Source of the DNA: Bacteriovoracaceae bacterium UBA6144
Lineage (GTDB): Bacteria > Bdellovibrionota > Bacteriovoracia > Bacteriovoracales > Bacteriovoracaceae
Reading direction: 5' to 3'
Length of the DNA stretch: 64,000 bases
Assembly: GCA_002435705.1 (NCBI GenBank)
Contig: DIVA01000069.1
Coordinates: 1 to 64,000, forward strand
Part shown: positions 53,157-61,425 of the stretch, in pieces
Numbering within the stretch: position 1 is the stretch's first letter
How the letters are laid out: each line of letters opens with the position of its first letter
Program-made: the position numbers and the translations under genes
Notes under the pieces: generated by a model
What the model saw: the letters and a program-made list of their open reading frames with translations, nothing else
Told to the model about the DNA's origin: nothing
Databases searched by the model: none

Positions 53157-53653
53157 AGATCCTTTTCCTTGTACATATAGACTGCGGATTGTCCTGGAGT
53201 CTCCTCCACTTCAATCTCAAGTTCACTAAATTTAAATTGATACCTCTCATCCACCAGTCTGCGAACCTCAGAACTAATATACATAGCGATTAGTTCAGCA
53301 CTTGAGTTCTGAATAGGTAAAAGAAGAACATCGGTGGTGGGGATACTGAACTCACATTTATCAGGTGTCGTGATAATTGTATTCTTCTCACCACGATCGA
53401 TTCGAATGAGCGGATGATCTTTGGGGATGATAAGTTTGTGGTCCAAAGTATTACAAATGTCACGAACGATAGGTTTTATATCAAGGAAATCAAATACCAT
53501 ATCACCAGACAACTTAGGTGCAACGCCTCGAAACATGACACGGTAATTGTGACCATGAAGTGGTTCACGGGTGCCATTTTCAAAAATCATAAAGTGCGAA
53601 GCTGCAAAGTTGAAGTATTGCTTATAAACTTTTATGGAAAATTGTGCTTCCAA
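53153..53653 (-). CDS. 6-pyruvoyl-tetrahydropterin synthase family protein, PTPS-III-like
   Basis: 166 residues from a TTG at 53653 with AAGGGGAG just upstream. Zinc histidines lie in FAASHF and LHGHNY. The residue three before the HGH is glutamate (E-P-L-H-G-H) and the usual catalytic cysteine position holds arginine, giving the ExxHGH motif of PTPS-III enzymes that replace FolB in folate synthesis, rather than the CxxxHGH of QueD. NTLDHKLII and a SAELIAMYI helix complete the family pattern. Upstream in-frame starts would add non-homologous residues. Confidence 0.8.
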   Translation of the reverse strand: MEAQFSIKVYKQYFNFAASHFMIFENGTREPLHGHNYRVMFRGVAPKLSGDMVFDFLDIKPIVRDICNTLDHKLIIPKDHPLIRIDRGEKNTIITTPDKCEFSIPTTDVLLLPIQNSSAELIAMYISSEVRRLVDERYQFKFSELEIEVEETPGQSAVYMYKEKDL

Positions 53654-53747
53654 ATGACTCCCCTTGATGAGACAGATCATACAGGGGAGTAGCGGGCTTG
53701 AAAAGAAGGGGCCGTGCATTAATTAGGACGACTCAAAAAGGTTTATT

Positions 53748-54398
53748 TTGAAAAAGCTTCAGCAACACTTGTCTAAGATTGAGAAAGCCTTGCTTGATCA
53801 TGAGCTCTTAACCCCAGAGATCGAAAAGGCCCTCTTGTGCCTTAAAAATGCGATCCAAAATGTACCAGAATCGGTTTCAAAGAGTTTAAAAGGCCTGAGC
53901 GCCCCAGAAGAGCTTAAATCTTTCCCCCAGGGCCTTGCTCTCTATACGGATGGAGCATGCCGTGGAAACCCAGGACCCGGTTCTTGGGCCTGTGTGGCGC
54001 AAAACTATGAAGGGCAGCTGCTCTTTGAATCCTGTGGCCATGAGATTCTCACGACCAATAATAAAATGGAAATCCAGGCCGTGATTGGGGCCCTTCATCA
54101 GCTGGAAGGCTTTGTACTGGCCCATCCCATGGATCAATTTAAGCCTATCTTTCTATACACCGACTCAAAATATGTTTGTGATGGTCTCAATCAATGGGTG
54201 CAGGGGTGGAAGAGTCGAGGTTGGAAAAAAGCAGATGGTAAAACTCCTGAAAATTTAGAGCTATGGCAGGAAATTGATATTTTAAAATCACGTTTTCCTG
54301 ATGTCGAAATTCGTTGGGTGAAAGGGCATAGTGGGCATCCACAAAATGAGTACTGTGATCAACTCGCTAATCGACTGCTTGATGATGAAGGCTTTTAG
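53748..54398 (+). CDS. rnhA: Ribonuclease HI with N-terminal extension
   Basis: 216 residues; about 60 residues of helical, lysine-rich sequence precede the RNase H domain. The catalytic residues are all present: Asp68 in YTDGACRGNPGPG, Glu108 in NNKMEIQA, Asp139 in YTDSKYV, and the final histidine/aspartate region KGHSGHPQNEYCDQLA. It removes RNA from RNA-DNA hybrids. TTG start with AAGG upstream. The extension lacks the W/Y pattern of a typical hybrid-binding domain, so its role is open. Confidence 0.92.
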   Translation: MKKLQQHLSKIEKALLDHELLTPEIEKALLCLKNAIQNVPESVSKSLKGLSAPEELKSFPQGLALYTDGACRGNPGPGSWACVAQNYEGQLLFESCGHEILTTNNKMEIQAVIGALHQLEGFVLAHPMDQFKPIFLYTDSKYVCDGLNQWVQGWKSRGWKKADGKTPENLELWQEIDILKSRFPDVEIRWVKGHSGHPQNEYCDQLANRLLDDEGF

Positions 54399-55158
54399 TT
54401 CTTTTATTCTCTTCATTATTACACCTCTTTGGGCTTGTGAACTCAAGCAGGATACGGTCTCGCTTTCTGCTCCCATCACGGGCATTTTAGAATTTATGAA
54501 TCTGCTGGAGTCTCCTAAACTCCACGCCATTTCACTTTTTCATCCTGTGAGAGAAACCAAAAAAGAAAAACTTTCCGGTGGGTTGTTTTTGTCGCAAAAA
54601 ACGATAGATCGATTCAAACAGCATGTCGTGTATTTTGATGAATCCAGAGAGTTAAAGGAAAGACTAAAACTGATTGATCAAAAAATTGAGATCAGTACTC
54701 GCTCTCAGACTCCCTTTACCGTCACACGCTTAGGTCTTGAAAAACTTAAAAGCAATCTCGTTAACTGTGATGAAAAGATGTCTCAGCTCCTGAGCTGGGT
54801 TAAGGATGAGGAAGAGTGGCACAGAGGGCAGAGTAGATTACCGAAATCATATTTTTTCCTTGGTCCCATCAATCTCGATCGATGGCCGGAGTATGTCATT
54901 GTGAGAGATGGATTTGTTTTGAGTTTGATTGAATCAAAAAAACTTGAAACTTTTGAGAGTGAGCTCTCCTATGTGCGCTGGGGAGAAAAGTGGAAGAAGA
55001 CAGTAAAAGATGAGCGACTTATTGGGTTGGCAGAAGATAAGTCTAGCCGCGTGGAGAAAATAGCACCAAACGTGTTCAATTTCTATTACCCAGGGGCTCT
55101 CACTCCTGGGGTTTATCAGATTCGTTTTTTAAGATTCTTGAGAGAAAACTGGCCCTAA
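54382..55158 (+). CDS. Probable periplasmic substrate-binding protein of an ABC importer
   Basis: About 258 residues after two tandem ATGs at 54382/54385, beginning inside the 3' end of rnhA. A signal peptide ends in L-W-A-C, either a lipobox or a normal cleavage site. The repeat of two lobes with KLHAISLFHPV, VVYFDES and, late, NFYYPGALTPG and VRWGEKWKK resembles BtuF/TroA-type binding proteins. The BtuCD-like genes of an importer follow after one opposite-strand gene, supporting the idea; similarity is weak and ligand unknown. Its stop overlaps the M48 gene's by four bases. Confidence 0.5.
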   Translation: MMKAFSSFILFIITPLWACELKQDTVSLSAPITGILEFMNLLESPKLHAISLFHPVRETKKEKLSGGLFLSQKTIDRFKQHVVYFDESRELKERLKLIDQKIEISTRSQTPFTVTRLGLEKLKSNLVNCDEKMSQLLSWVKDEEEWHRGQSRLPKSYFFLGPINLDRWPEYVIVRDGFVLSLIESKKLETFESELSYVRWGEKWKKTVKDERLIGLAEDKSSRVEKIAPNVFNFYYPGALTPGVYQIRFLRFLRENWP

Positions 55159-56174
55159 GCTTTTTTCTGCCCGTATCTTTTTGAAAGCTCTCTCATCCTT
55201 TCAAATTCTCTCGTGGATACAATAGAGCCTGCTTTTAACTGCTCACTTTGAGACATCGCAAGCATTTGTTTTACGCGCTCTTCTGATGGTGGGTGCGTAC
55301 TCATGGCATCAGAGAGTGAGGCCAAAAGTTGGTTGCCCTGCTGGCCCTTACTCTTTTTCTCCATCTCAAGAAGTTTTGAATAAAATGAGCCAACGTGGTC
55401 TTTGTGGTAACCTGCCGCCACCGTTGTGCGGAAACCAATACGATCAGCTTCCATCTCATCCTCACGAGAGTTTGCCATAAATTTATACTTCTGGATCAGG
55501 AGTCCGCTCCCAACTCCTGCGGCGGCTCCGTAGAGAGTGGCTTTTTGTAAGCACTCACGATCTTTGGGTTTGCAAAGCATCTTCCCAAGACCAAATCCAG
55601 CTGCGCCACCGAGCACTCCGCCAGCAGCTCCTAGAAGCCAGCCTTTTTTCTCCTCACGCTTGGCGAGTTCTATCCTCTCGGCCGTATGTCGCGCCTGAAT
55701 GTGACCAATTTCATGACCAATCACTCCCACAAGTTCGGCTTCTGTGTCTGCCATCGCAATGAGTGGTGCGGTCACCATGACGGTTCCTGCAGGAAGTGCA
55801 AAAGCGTTAACATAGTTCACGTCGACAGCTGTGAAGCTGTAGGTATAAGGATTGTTGTGAAGATTATTGGCACGAACGACTTTTTGACCCAGGCTTGCAA
55901 TGTAGCGCTGGAGTTCGTCGTTTTGTATCGCCGGATAATCTTTTTTCATATTCGGTAGCACTTCTGCAGTCATGCGCTTTTCATCTTCGGGAGTCATACT
56001 GATCTTTTGATCTGAATTATCCCCTTCGCGATAGCGAGTTTTTTGAGAGCTGGCACAGGCCCCAAGCATCAAAAGCGGGACAGATTGTAGAAAAAGTCTG
56101 CGACCCATGGGAGTAGAGATAAGGTCCTGAAGGGCCTCTTCCAGTTTCTGCTCGTTTGAATTTTCAAGAGACAT
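55155..56174 (-). CDS. M48-family metalloprotease, predicted Tat-exported lipoprotein
   Basis: 339 residues from the ATG at 56174 (GGGAGG upstream). GRRLFLQ resembles a twin-arginine motif and the hydrophobic segment ends in LMLGAC (Cys40), a lipobox. The zinc motif HEIGH lies at 154-158 and the third ligand in EMEAD near 240-244. Between them is a glycine-rich hydrophobic hairpin with two cysteines (about 179-227), which may insert into a membrane. Similar to BepA/LoiP/Oma1-type quality-control proteases of the envelope. Function in detail unproven. Confidence 0.88.
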   Translation of the reverse strand: MSLENSNEQKLEEALQDLISTPMGRRLFLQSVPLLMLGACASSQKTRYREGDNSDQKISMTPEDEKRMTAEVLPNMKKDYPAIQNDELQRYIASLGQKVVRANNLHNNPYTYSFTAVDVNYVNAFALPAGTVMVTAPLIAMADTEAELVGVIGHEIGHIQARHTAERIELAKREEKKGWLLGAAGGVLGGAAGFGLGKMLCKPKDRECLQKATLYGAAAGVGSGLLIQKYKFMANSREDEMEADRIGFRTTVAAGYHKDHVGSFYSKLLEMEKKSKGQQGNQLLASLSDAMSTHPPSEERVKQMLAMSQSEQLKAGSIVSTREFERMRELSKRYGQKKA

Positions 56175-56230
56175 GACTTCCTCCCAGCAAGTTGTTTTCA
56201 CAATGACCTATTACGCCTAAGATTATCAGT

Positions 56231-56833
56231 ATGCTGAAAATAAAAATCAACAACTCTCTCTATAACACGAAGCTCAAATGGCAAGTTGAGTTAATATTGA
56301 GAGCAGGTGTGGCGTATCATTTAAAAGGTGAGAACGGCTTAGGCAAAACTTCACTGATTGAAGAACTCAAGCTTCGTTGGAAAGAGTTAAATCCCGAGCT
56401 TCGTTATGCTTTCACTGATCAAGAAGAACTCAATGGCTTTCAAGACCTCAGTGTTGCGGGGCTTATGGATGTATTTTGGGATGTCACTCAAGGAAGGCAC
56501 GGCACAAGTGATTGGCGCGAAAATCCCTATTTTTTAAAATCACAAAAACTTTGGAATAAAAATATTCGCCAGCTTTCTGGTGGAGAGAATCAATGGATTA
56601 AAATATTGATGATGCTCTCTCTTGAAAGTGATGTGTGGATTCTCGATGAGCCTTATCAATCACTGGATTCTCAAAAACAAAGTGAGCTGACTGAACTTCT
56701 GCAGCACTGGATTTATCAAGGTAAATATCTTCTGGTTGTTCATCACGGAGAGCTGCACCTCGCTCCAACTCTCAGTTTGTCGCTAAAAGATATAAACGGT
56801 GTACTTCAGGTGGATGAAAATAATGGATATTGA
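56231..56833 (+). CDS. ABC transporter ATP-binding protein
   Basis: 200 residues, shorter than the typical 250 of FecE/BtuD. Walker A GENGLGKT at 33-40, signature LSGGE, Walker B VWILDEP and an H-loop VVHH are intact. It overlaps the next gene, a BtuC/FecD-type permease, so the two form the core of an importer. The shortened C-terminus is notable. Confidence 0.9.
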   Translation: MLKIKINNSLYNTKLKWQVELILRAGVAYHLKGENGLGKTSLIEELKLRWKELNPELRYAFTDQEELNGFQDLSVAGLMDVFWDVTQGRHGTSDWRENPYFLKSQKLWNKNIRQLSGGENQWIKILMMLSLESDVWILDEPYQSLDSQKQSELTELLQHWIYQGKYLLVVHHGELHLAPTLSLSLKDINGVLQVDENNGY

Positions 56834-57671
56834 TGTTCTGAGATTTTTTACTGCCTTTGTGGCCGGTGCGCTCTTGAGCTTTGCTGGCTCAATGGTACAA
56901 ATCACAACCCGCAATGATCTTGCTTCACCTAGCACACTAGGGATGGATGGATTAGCTGTCTTGATGGTTATGGGAAGTTTCCTTTTACAGAGTCTTGGAT
57001 TGAATTTTGCTCTTTCGCATATGGCCCTTGGATTAGGTGTCATCTCTCTCATCTTTATTTCTTTTTTTTCAAATGTATTTTTAAAGCAGAAAGATCTCAA
57101 GATTGTGGTGCTCATGGGCTTAAGTGTGAATCTCTTAGTCGGTGCGTTCTTTTCCATCATGCAATTTATGGCCATGGCCTTTAATAAAAAATTTCCCGAT
57201 CAACTCTGGTTTGGTCGAATTCTAAGTTTGGATCTAAGTTCAAGCATAAGTTTAGTTGTGCTCCTTGCTGGCTTGATCATTTTTATTTTGCACTACCGTA
57301 AGGCTTGGAAGGCCCTTCTTCTGGGACGCGGATGGTGTCATGGTTTAGGAATTCCAGTTGAGAAAATAATTAAGCTATCTCTTGTACTGAGCTTTTTGAT
57401 TACACTTTGGGTAGTTGTGCACTTTGGTGTCTTTGGATTTTTGGGTCTTTTGTATCCCTTAGTCTTGAGGCAGTTTAAACGCTATAGAGGAGAGCCCTGG
57501 AAGGAAATGACTGATGGTGCCGTATGGGCAGGAATTACTTTTTCAATACTTGATCAAATTTGTTTCCACGTCACCTTTCATGGAGCCGAGGTACCCGTTG
57601 GACTCCCTGCCTCCCTTCTTGGAGCATGCGCGTTAGTTGTTATTTTATGGAGACGCAACCTTACGAGATGA
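56823..57671 (+). CDS. FecCD/BtuC-type ABC importer permease
   Basis: About 282 residues, at least seven hydrophobic segments. The family segment AGSMVQITTRNDLASPSTLG matches the G-x3-Q...R-N-x-L-A-x-P-x-x-L-G pattern of iron-siderophore and cobalamin permeases. The ATG at 56823 with AGGTGG about 11 bases upstream is the best start; another ATG is at 56814. It is 40-50 residues shorter than BtuC, perhaps missing one membrane helix. Substrate unknown (iron chelate, haem or cobalamin). Confidence 0.85.
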   Translation: MDIDVLRFFTAFVAGALLSFAGSMVQITTRNDLASPSTLGMDGLAVLMVMGSFLLQSLGLNFALSHMALGLGVISLIFISFFSNVFLKQKDLKIVVLMGLSVNLLVGAFFSIMQFMAMAFNKKFPDQLWFGRILSLDLSSSISLVVLLAGLIIFILHYRKAWKALLLGRGWCHGLGIPVEKIIKLSLVLSFLITLWVVVHFGVFGFLGLLYPLVLRQFKRYRGEPWKEMTDGAVWAGITFSILDQICFHVTFHGAEVPVGLPASLLGACALVVILWRRNLTR

Positions 57672-57741
57672 TTGGCAAAAAGTGATAGGGGGTTTAACCT
57701 TTTCTTAGTTTTAATTTTCCAACCTCAACAAGGATAGATCC

Positions 57742-58473
57742 ATGAAACGTATTTCATCATCTTTGATGGCCATCACCGCTGGTTCATTGATGCTCGTTGC
57801 TTGTAATAGCAATGATCCAAAGAAAATCTCACTTAGCACTGAAGAAGATAAAACATTTTATGCCATGGGATTCATGCTTGGCTCAAATCTTCAGCGTTTG
57901 AATCTAAATGATAAAGAGATGGGTGCTCTTTATAAAGGTCTAGCTGCTTCTGCTAAAAATGAAAAAGCAGAAGTGGACATGAATACTTATCAGCAAAAAA
58001 TTCAAACTCTCTTTAAAGAGCGTATGGATAAAGTCGCTGAGACAGAAAAGAAAACAGGAATTGATTTCCTCGAAAAATTTTCTAAAGAAGACGGCGCAAA
58101 GAAAACCGAATCAGGTCTCGCTTATAAAGTTATCACTGAAGGTACCGGAGCGGCTCCTGGTCCTGAAGACGAAGTGGAAGTTCACTACCACGGAACACTT
58201 ATTGACGGCACCGTTTTCGATTCATCAGTTGAGCGTGGACAGACCATCTCTTTCCCTCTAAACCGCGTGATCAAAGGTTGGACGGAAGGTCTTCAGCTAA
58301 TGAAAGAAGGTGGCAAAACGAAGTTTGTTATTCCTTCTGAACTTGCTTACGGTGACGCTGGCGCAGGACCTAAGATTCCTGGTGGAGCAACACTTGTATT
58401 TGAAGTGGAGCTTTTCAAAGTTAAGAAAGCAGGCGCTGCTGCAAAACCAGCTGCTGCTCCTAAGAAAAAATAA
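57742..58473 (+). CDS. FKBP-type peptidyl-prolyl isomerase lipoprotein (Mip/FkpA-like)
   Basis: 243 residues. The lipoprotein signal ends in LMLVAC. An N-terminal helical dimerisation region (about residues 30-115) precedes the FKBP domain: VEVHYHGTLIDGTVFDSS, VIKGWTEGLQLMKEGG, and IPSELAYGDAG. It folds envelope proteins in the periplasm. The tail is Ala/Pro/Lys-rich. AAGGA precedes the ATG, and a strong terminator follows. Confidence 0.93.
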   Translation: MKRISSSLMAITAGSLMLVACNSNDPKKISLSTEEDKTFYAMGFMLGSNLQRLNLNDKEMGALYKGLAASAKNEKAEVDMNTYQQKIQTLFKERMDKVAETEKKTGIDFLEKFSKEDGAKKTESGLAYKVITEGTGAAPGPEDEVEVHYHGTLIDGTVFDSSVERGQTISFPLNRVIKGWTEGLQLMKEGGKTKFVIPSELAYGDAGAGPKIPGGATLVFEVELFKVKKAGAAAKPAAAPKKK

Positions 58474-58489
58474 TTCACTGATTAGTTAT

Positions 58490-58520
58490 AAAAAAAGGGA
58501 GCCTAGTGCTCCCTTTTTTT
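58490..58520. terminator. Bidirectional intrinsic terminator
   Basis: GGGAGC/GCTCCC stem with a CTAGT loop between an A run and a T run; ends both the FKBP gene and the convergent protease gene. Confidence 0.92.
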
Positions 58521-59382
58521 ATTCTTTATGCTTCATCCAGCAATTGGGTCTTAGTCCGACCTTGTCCCCAAGGCTTGGGTGACAGGTTCCCGTGACTTCA
58601 TCCTTCTGACTCACATCCGTATTCTCATCTACCAAACAAAGTGCACCTTGAAAGTAGGTGTCCAAGCGGCACTGATAAGCTGGGTGACCGTCAAAAGTAC
58701 TCGCTACGATCGCACTATCAGGAGTGTTGAAGTTCGGAGCTTTATCTTGGCCTCTTAGTGACTGAAAAAGTTTTGAAACAGACAATCCAGCCATCGCTCC
58801 ACGCATACAGATCTGGCGATCAAGCTTATTTTTAAACTGACGTGAGCAAGAAAGAGTAACCCTTAAAGGAACGATCATTTTTTTTAGGGCCGCTTCGTTA
58901 TTTTCATTCACAAAAACTTTTCTCAAGCATTTAAGGGTTGCAAAGTAGTCTGCTTGCCCTTCATTAGATGCCCAGCTTCTAACTTTTTTAGGAGCTCCAC
59001 CAATATGATGACCAATTTCATGGCAGAGAACGAGTGCAAAGCCATCCTCTGTAATGGCTGGGTGACGGGCCAAGCCTCCATACATCATCACATTCATCTC
59101 AGAGCCGTTGGGGTAAGCGGCAGCGTTCACAGTTCCATTTTCCCAGAGTCTAGCGATATTAAGATTTCCACCCACTGAAGAGGTGATAGGGCCGTAAATA
59201 GCTTCTACCTTATCAATCACTTCATTAAACTTCTCCTGAGTGATTCCTGTAGGCGTACTTTTAGAGTTTGCTGGAATGAAGAGATCATTCTCTGGCAAAA
59301 AGCCGCCCTTACCGTCTTCTGAGCAGGCCAAAGCTTGAGCTCCGAATAAAGCACTTAAAACGAGTAGAGTGATCAATTTCAT
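58519..59382 (-). CDS. Secreted HEIGHH metalloprotease-like protein, copy 1
   Basis: 287 residues with a signal peptide (cleavage near ALA). It has CHEIGHHIGGAP with HEIGH at about 121-125 and a following S-N-E-G-Q-A-D-Y segment whose glutamate (about 141) could be the third zinc ligand, as in gluzincins. Six or more conserved cysteines suggest a disulfide-stabilised secreted protein. About 60% of the aligned blocks are identical by eye to the neighbour at 59574-60458. The family is not named in my knowledge; similar proteins are frequent in predatory bacteria, as an impression. Substrate unknown. Confidence 0.78.
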   Translation of the reverse strand: MKLITLLVLSALFGAQALACSEDGKGGFLPENDLFIPANSKSTPTGITQEKFNEVIDKVEAIYGPITSSVGGNLNIARLWENGTVNAAAYPNGSEMNVMMYGGLARHPAITEDGFALVLCHEIGHHIGGAPKKVRSWASNEGQADYFATLKCLRKVFVNENNEAALKKMIVPLRVTLSCSRQFKNKLDRQICMRGAMAGLSVSKLFQSLRGQDKAPNFNTPDSAIVASTFDGHPAYQCRLDTYFQGALCLVDENTDVSQKDEVTGTCHPSLGDKVGLRPNCWMKHKE

Positions 59383-59514
59383 TATTTCCCCTCAAGTCTT
59401 CTGCTCACGTCATGTGACCAGGGAGAAAATTTTGGCCTAAAAGCTTCGAGGGAGTCCAACTAAAATGGTCGGAATAATTGGTTTGTAAGAATTTGATGGC
59501 CAAAATGGGGGAAT

Positions 59515-59540
59515 AAAAAAAGGGGAGCTAATGCCCCCCT
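59515..59540 (-). terminator. Minus-strand terminator after protease copy 2
   Basis: AGGGGAGC and GCCCCCCT arms pair fully on the minus strand (one U-G pair), with a TAAT loop and a run of Ts beyond. On the plus strand the wobble becomes a mismatch, which favours the minus-strand reading. It separates the two paralogous genes, so each has its own message. Confidence 0.75.
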
Positions 59541-59573
59541 TCTAAAATGTAATAACTTGTAAGAAACAAGGCT

Positions 59574-60458
59574 TTAGTTAGCGTGCTTCATCCAGCAAGT
59601 AGGACGATTGCCAATGCTGTCTCCATTAGCAGGGTGACATACACCAACTTTCTCATCTTTATCACTTACATCAGTTCTCTCGTCGACTACGCAAAGAGCA
59701 CCTTGGAAATATGTATCAAGGCGACACTGATATGCAGGGTGATTGTGGTCGGTCGAGCTCACAACACGTGTGTCCGGTTTTGCAAAGTCAGGCTCAACTG
59801 TTGAGTTACGGAGGGCCATGAAAAGTCTTGAAACAGACATTCCGGCCATAGCTCCACGAATACAGATGAGACGGTCTTCTGTTGATTTGTACTGAGCTTC
59901 ACATGAAGTGGTTAGAGCAGCTGGAACATTCATGCGAGAGACAACTTCAGCATTGTCTTCGTTAACAAAAACTTTACGTAGGCACTTGAGTGTCGCGAAG
60001 TAATCTGATTGGCCTTCGTTTGAAGCCCAAGTTGTTCCCATCCAACCGCCGCCTTTCTTAGGTGCGCCGCCGATGTGGTGACCGATTTCGTGGCACACAA
60101 CAAGTGCAAAACCATCTTCAGTAATTGTGGCATGACGAGCAAGACCACCGAACATAGCTACATTCCAAGTAGAGCCAGAGCGAGAGGCATAAGCATTCAC
60201 TGTTCCGTCAGTCCAGTTACGCTCAACCTTAAGTTTAGCTCCCATAGAGGAGACGATTGGCGCGTAAACTGCTTCTACTTTATCAATCGTAGAATTAAAG
60301 AGTTCCTCAGTGATCCCTGAGGTTGCACTTTTTGAATCAACACTGATGTAGAGATCATTCTCAGGGAGAATTCCTTCTTTCCCATCTTCTGTGCATGTGT
60401 AAGCCGTTGTTGTGAGAGATAGGGCTAGCGTCAATGCTAATACGTTAAATGCTTTCAT
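59574..60458 (-). CDS. Secreted HEIGHH metalloprotease-like protein, copy 2
   Basis: 294 residues from the ATG at 60458 (GGAGG upstream; an in-frame start at 60482 is less likely). Signal peptide ends near T-A-Y. CHEIGHHIGGAPKKG and SNEGQSDYF give the same putative zinc site as copy 1, with the same cysteine pattern and the closing block Y-F-Q-G-A-L-C-V-V-D-E. Copy 2 has an extra G-G-G-W-M-G insertion after the zinc motif. The two are a recent tandem duplication with separate terminators. Confidence 0.78.
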   Translation of the reverse strand: MKAFNVLALTLALSLTTTAYTCTEDGKEGILPENDLYISVDSKSATSGITEELFNSTIDKVEAVYAPIVSSMGAKLKVERNWTDGTVNAYASRSGSTWNVAMFGGLARHATITEDGFALVVCHEIGHHIGGAPKKGGGWMGTTWASNEGQSDYFATLKCLRKVFVNEDNAEVVSRMNVPAALTTSCEAQYKSTEDRLICIRGAMAGMSVSRLFMALRNSTVEPDFAKPDTRVVSSTDHNHPAYQCRLDTYFQGALCVVDERTDVSDKDEKVGVCHPANGDSIGNRPTCWMKHAN

Positions 60459-60642
60459 TGAGATCCTCCGTGACCGAACCAAACGTCGTGTTTAGGTGTG
60501 GGTAAGGAAGATGATTCCTCGTCAGTCAAAAGTATGTCTAATTAAAATTTGCACTGATATCCTGTTGTAAGTTTATGTTTGTCTCATATGAAAAATCTTT
60601 TAACTGTTAAGTAAGAATCAGTAAGTTTCAGAGGAGAAAGTT

Positions 60643-60954
60643 ATGTTTAATCTCGTTTTTTATGTGCCCTTAACGCATGCAGAAAAAGTTAAAGAGGCTG
60701 TTTTTCAAGCTGGGGCAGGTAGATTAGGTGACTACGATCAGTGTTGTTGGGAAGTCAAAGGTCAGGGGCAATTCAGGGCCCTGAAAGGGGCGACTCCTTA
60801 TGTAGGCCAAGTGAATAAGTTAGAAAAAGTAGAAGAGCTCAAAGTTGAGCTTCTGTGTCAAGAAGAGGCTGTCGAATCGGTTATTCAGGCACTTAAGGGA
60901 GCACACCCTTACCAAACACCGGCCTATTTTCTCTTAAAGGCAGTGGATTTCTAA
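60643..60954 (+). CDS. YqfO-family protein (stand-alone NIF3 insertion domain)
   Basis: 103 residues. F-Y-V-P-L-T-H-A-E-K-V-K-E-A, GAGRLGDYDQCCWE and GAHPYQTPAYF match the CutA/PII-like domain that is inserted in some NIF3-family dinuclear-metal proteins, here encoded alone. GAGGAGA precedes the ATG. Function unknown; a trimeric metal or small-molecule binding role is possible. Confidence 0.85.
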   Translation: MFNLVFYVPLTHAEKVKEAVFQAGAGRLGDYDQCCWEVKGQGQFRALKGATPYVGQVNKLEKVEELKVELLCQEEAVESVIQALKGAHPYQTPAYFLLKAVDF

Positions 60955-61023
60955 GTCTAAAACTTGAGCTTTTTCATGAGTCTGCCGATAGGAAACATAG
61001 AGTTCTCTTGAAAGGAGATCATT

Positions 61024-61419
61024 GTGAAGGGCGTACTCTTGCTTACCATTTTTTTTAGTTTTTCCGTTTGGGCTCAGGCCCAGCGTGAAGTAAGCGTGAT
61101 TGTGACAGCAGAAGGATACTATCCAAAAAGTCTCACTGTGTTTCAGGGGGAGTCAGTAAAGTTTTATGTCACCTCTACAGTAGAGGCTCCGGATTGTTTT
61201 TTACTCCAAGGTCACGAAGTCTTTCTGGCTGCGAATAAAGGAAAAATCACAGAGGCTCAGACAAAATTTGAGCACACTGGAGTTTATAATTATTACTGTC
61301 CCTCGAGTAAGCATCAAGGCAAAGTGACTGTGCTAAAAAAGTTTGTGCCCCAAGCTGCTCCTGCTCGAAAAATGGCCAGTGAAGATCCGGCGGTGTGGGT
61401 ACCAAAGGAATATGAGTGA
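61024..61419 (+). CDS. Secreted cupredoxin-like protein
   Basis: 131 residues, GTG start with AAGGAG upstream; signal peptide to about residue 18. The fold pattern VIVTAEGYYPKSLTVFQGESVKFYV and YNYYCPSSKHQGKVTV is that of a cupredoxin. Cys92 and His97 are likely copper ligands and His64 (or Cys58) the first; no methionine stands at the usual axial position. Probably an electron carrier or copper chaperone in the periplasm. It adjoins cpaF by six bases, maybe in one operon. Confidence 0.75.
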   Translation: MKGVLLLTIFFSFSVWAQAQREVSVIVTAEGYYPKSLTVFQGESVKFYVTSTVEAPDCFLLQGHEVFLAANKGKITEAQTKFEHTGVYNYYCPSSKHQGKVTVLKKFVPQAAPARKMASEDPAVWVPKEYE

Positions 61420-61425
61420 GGTTAG

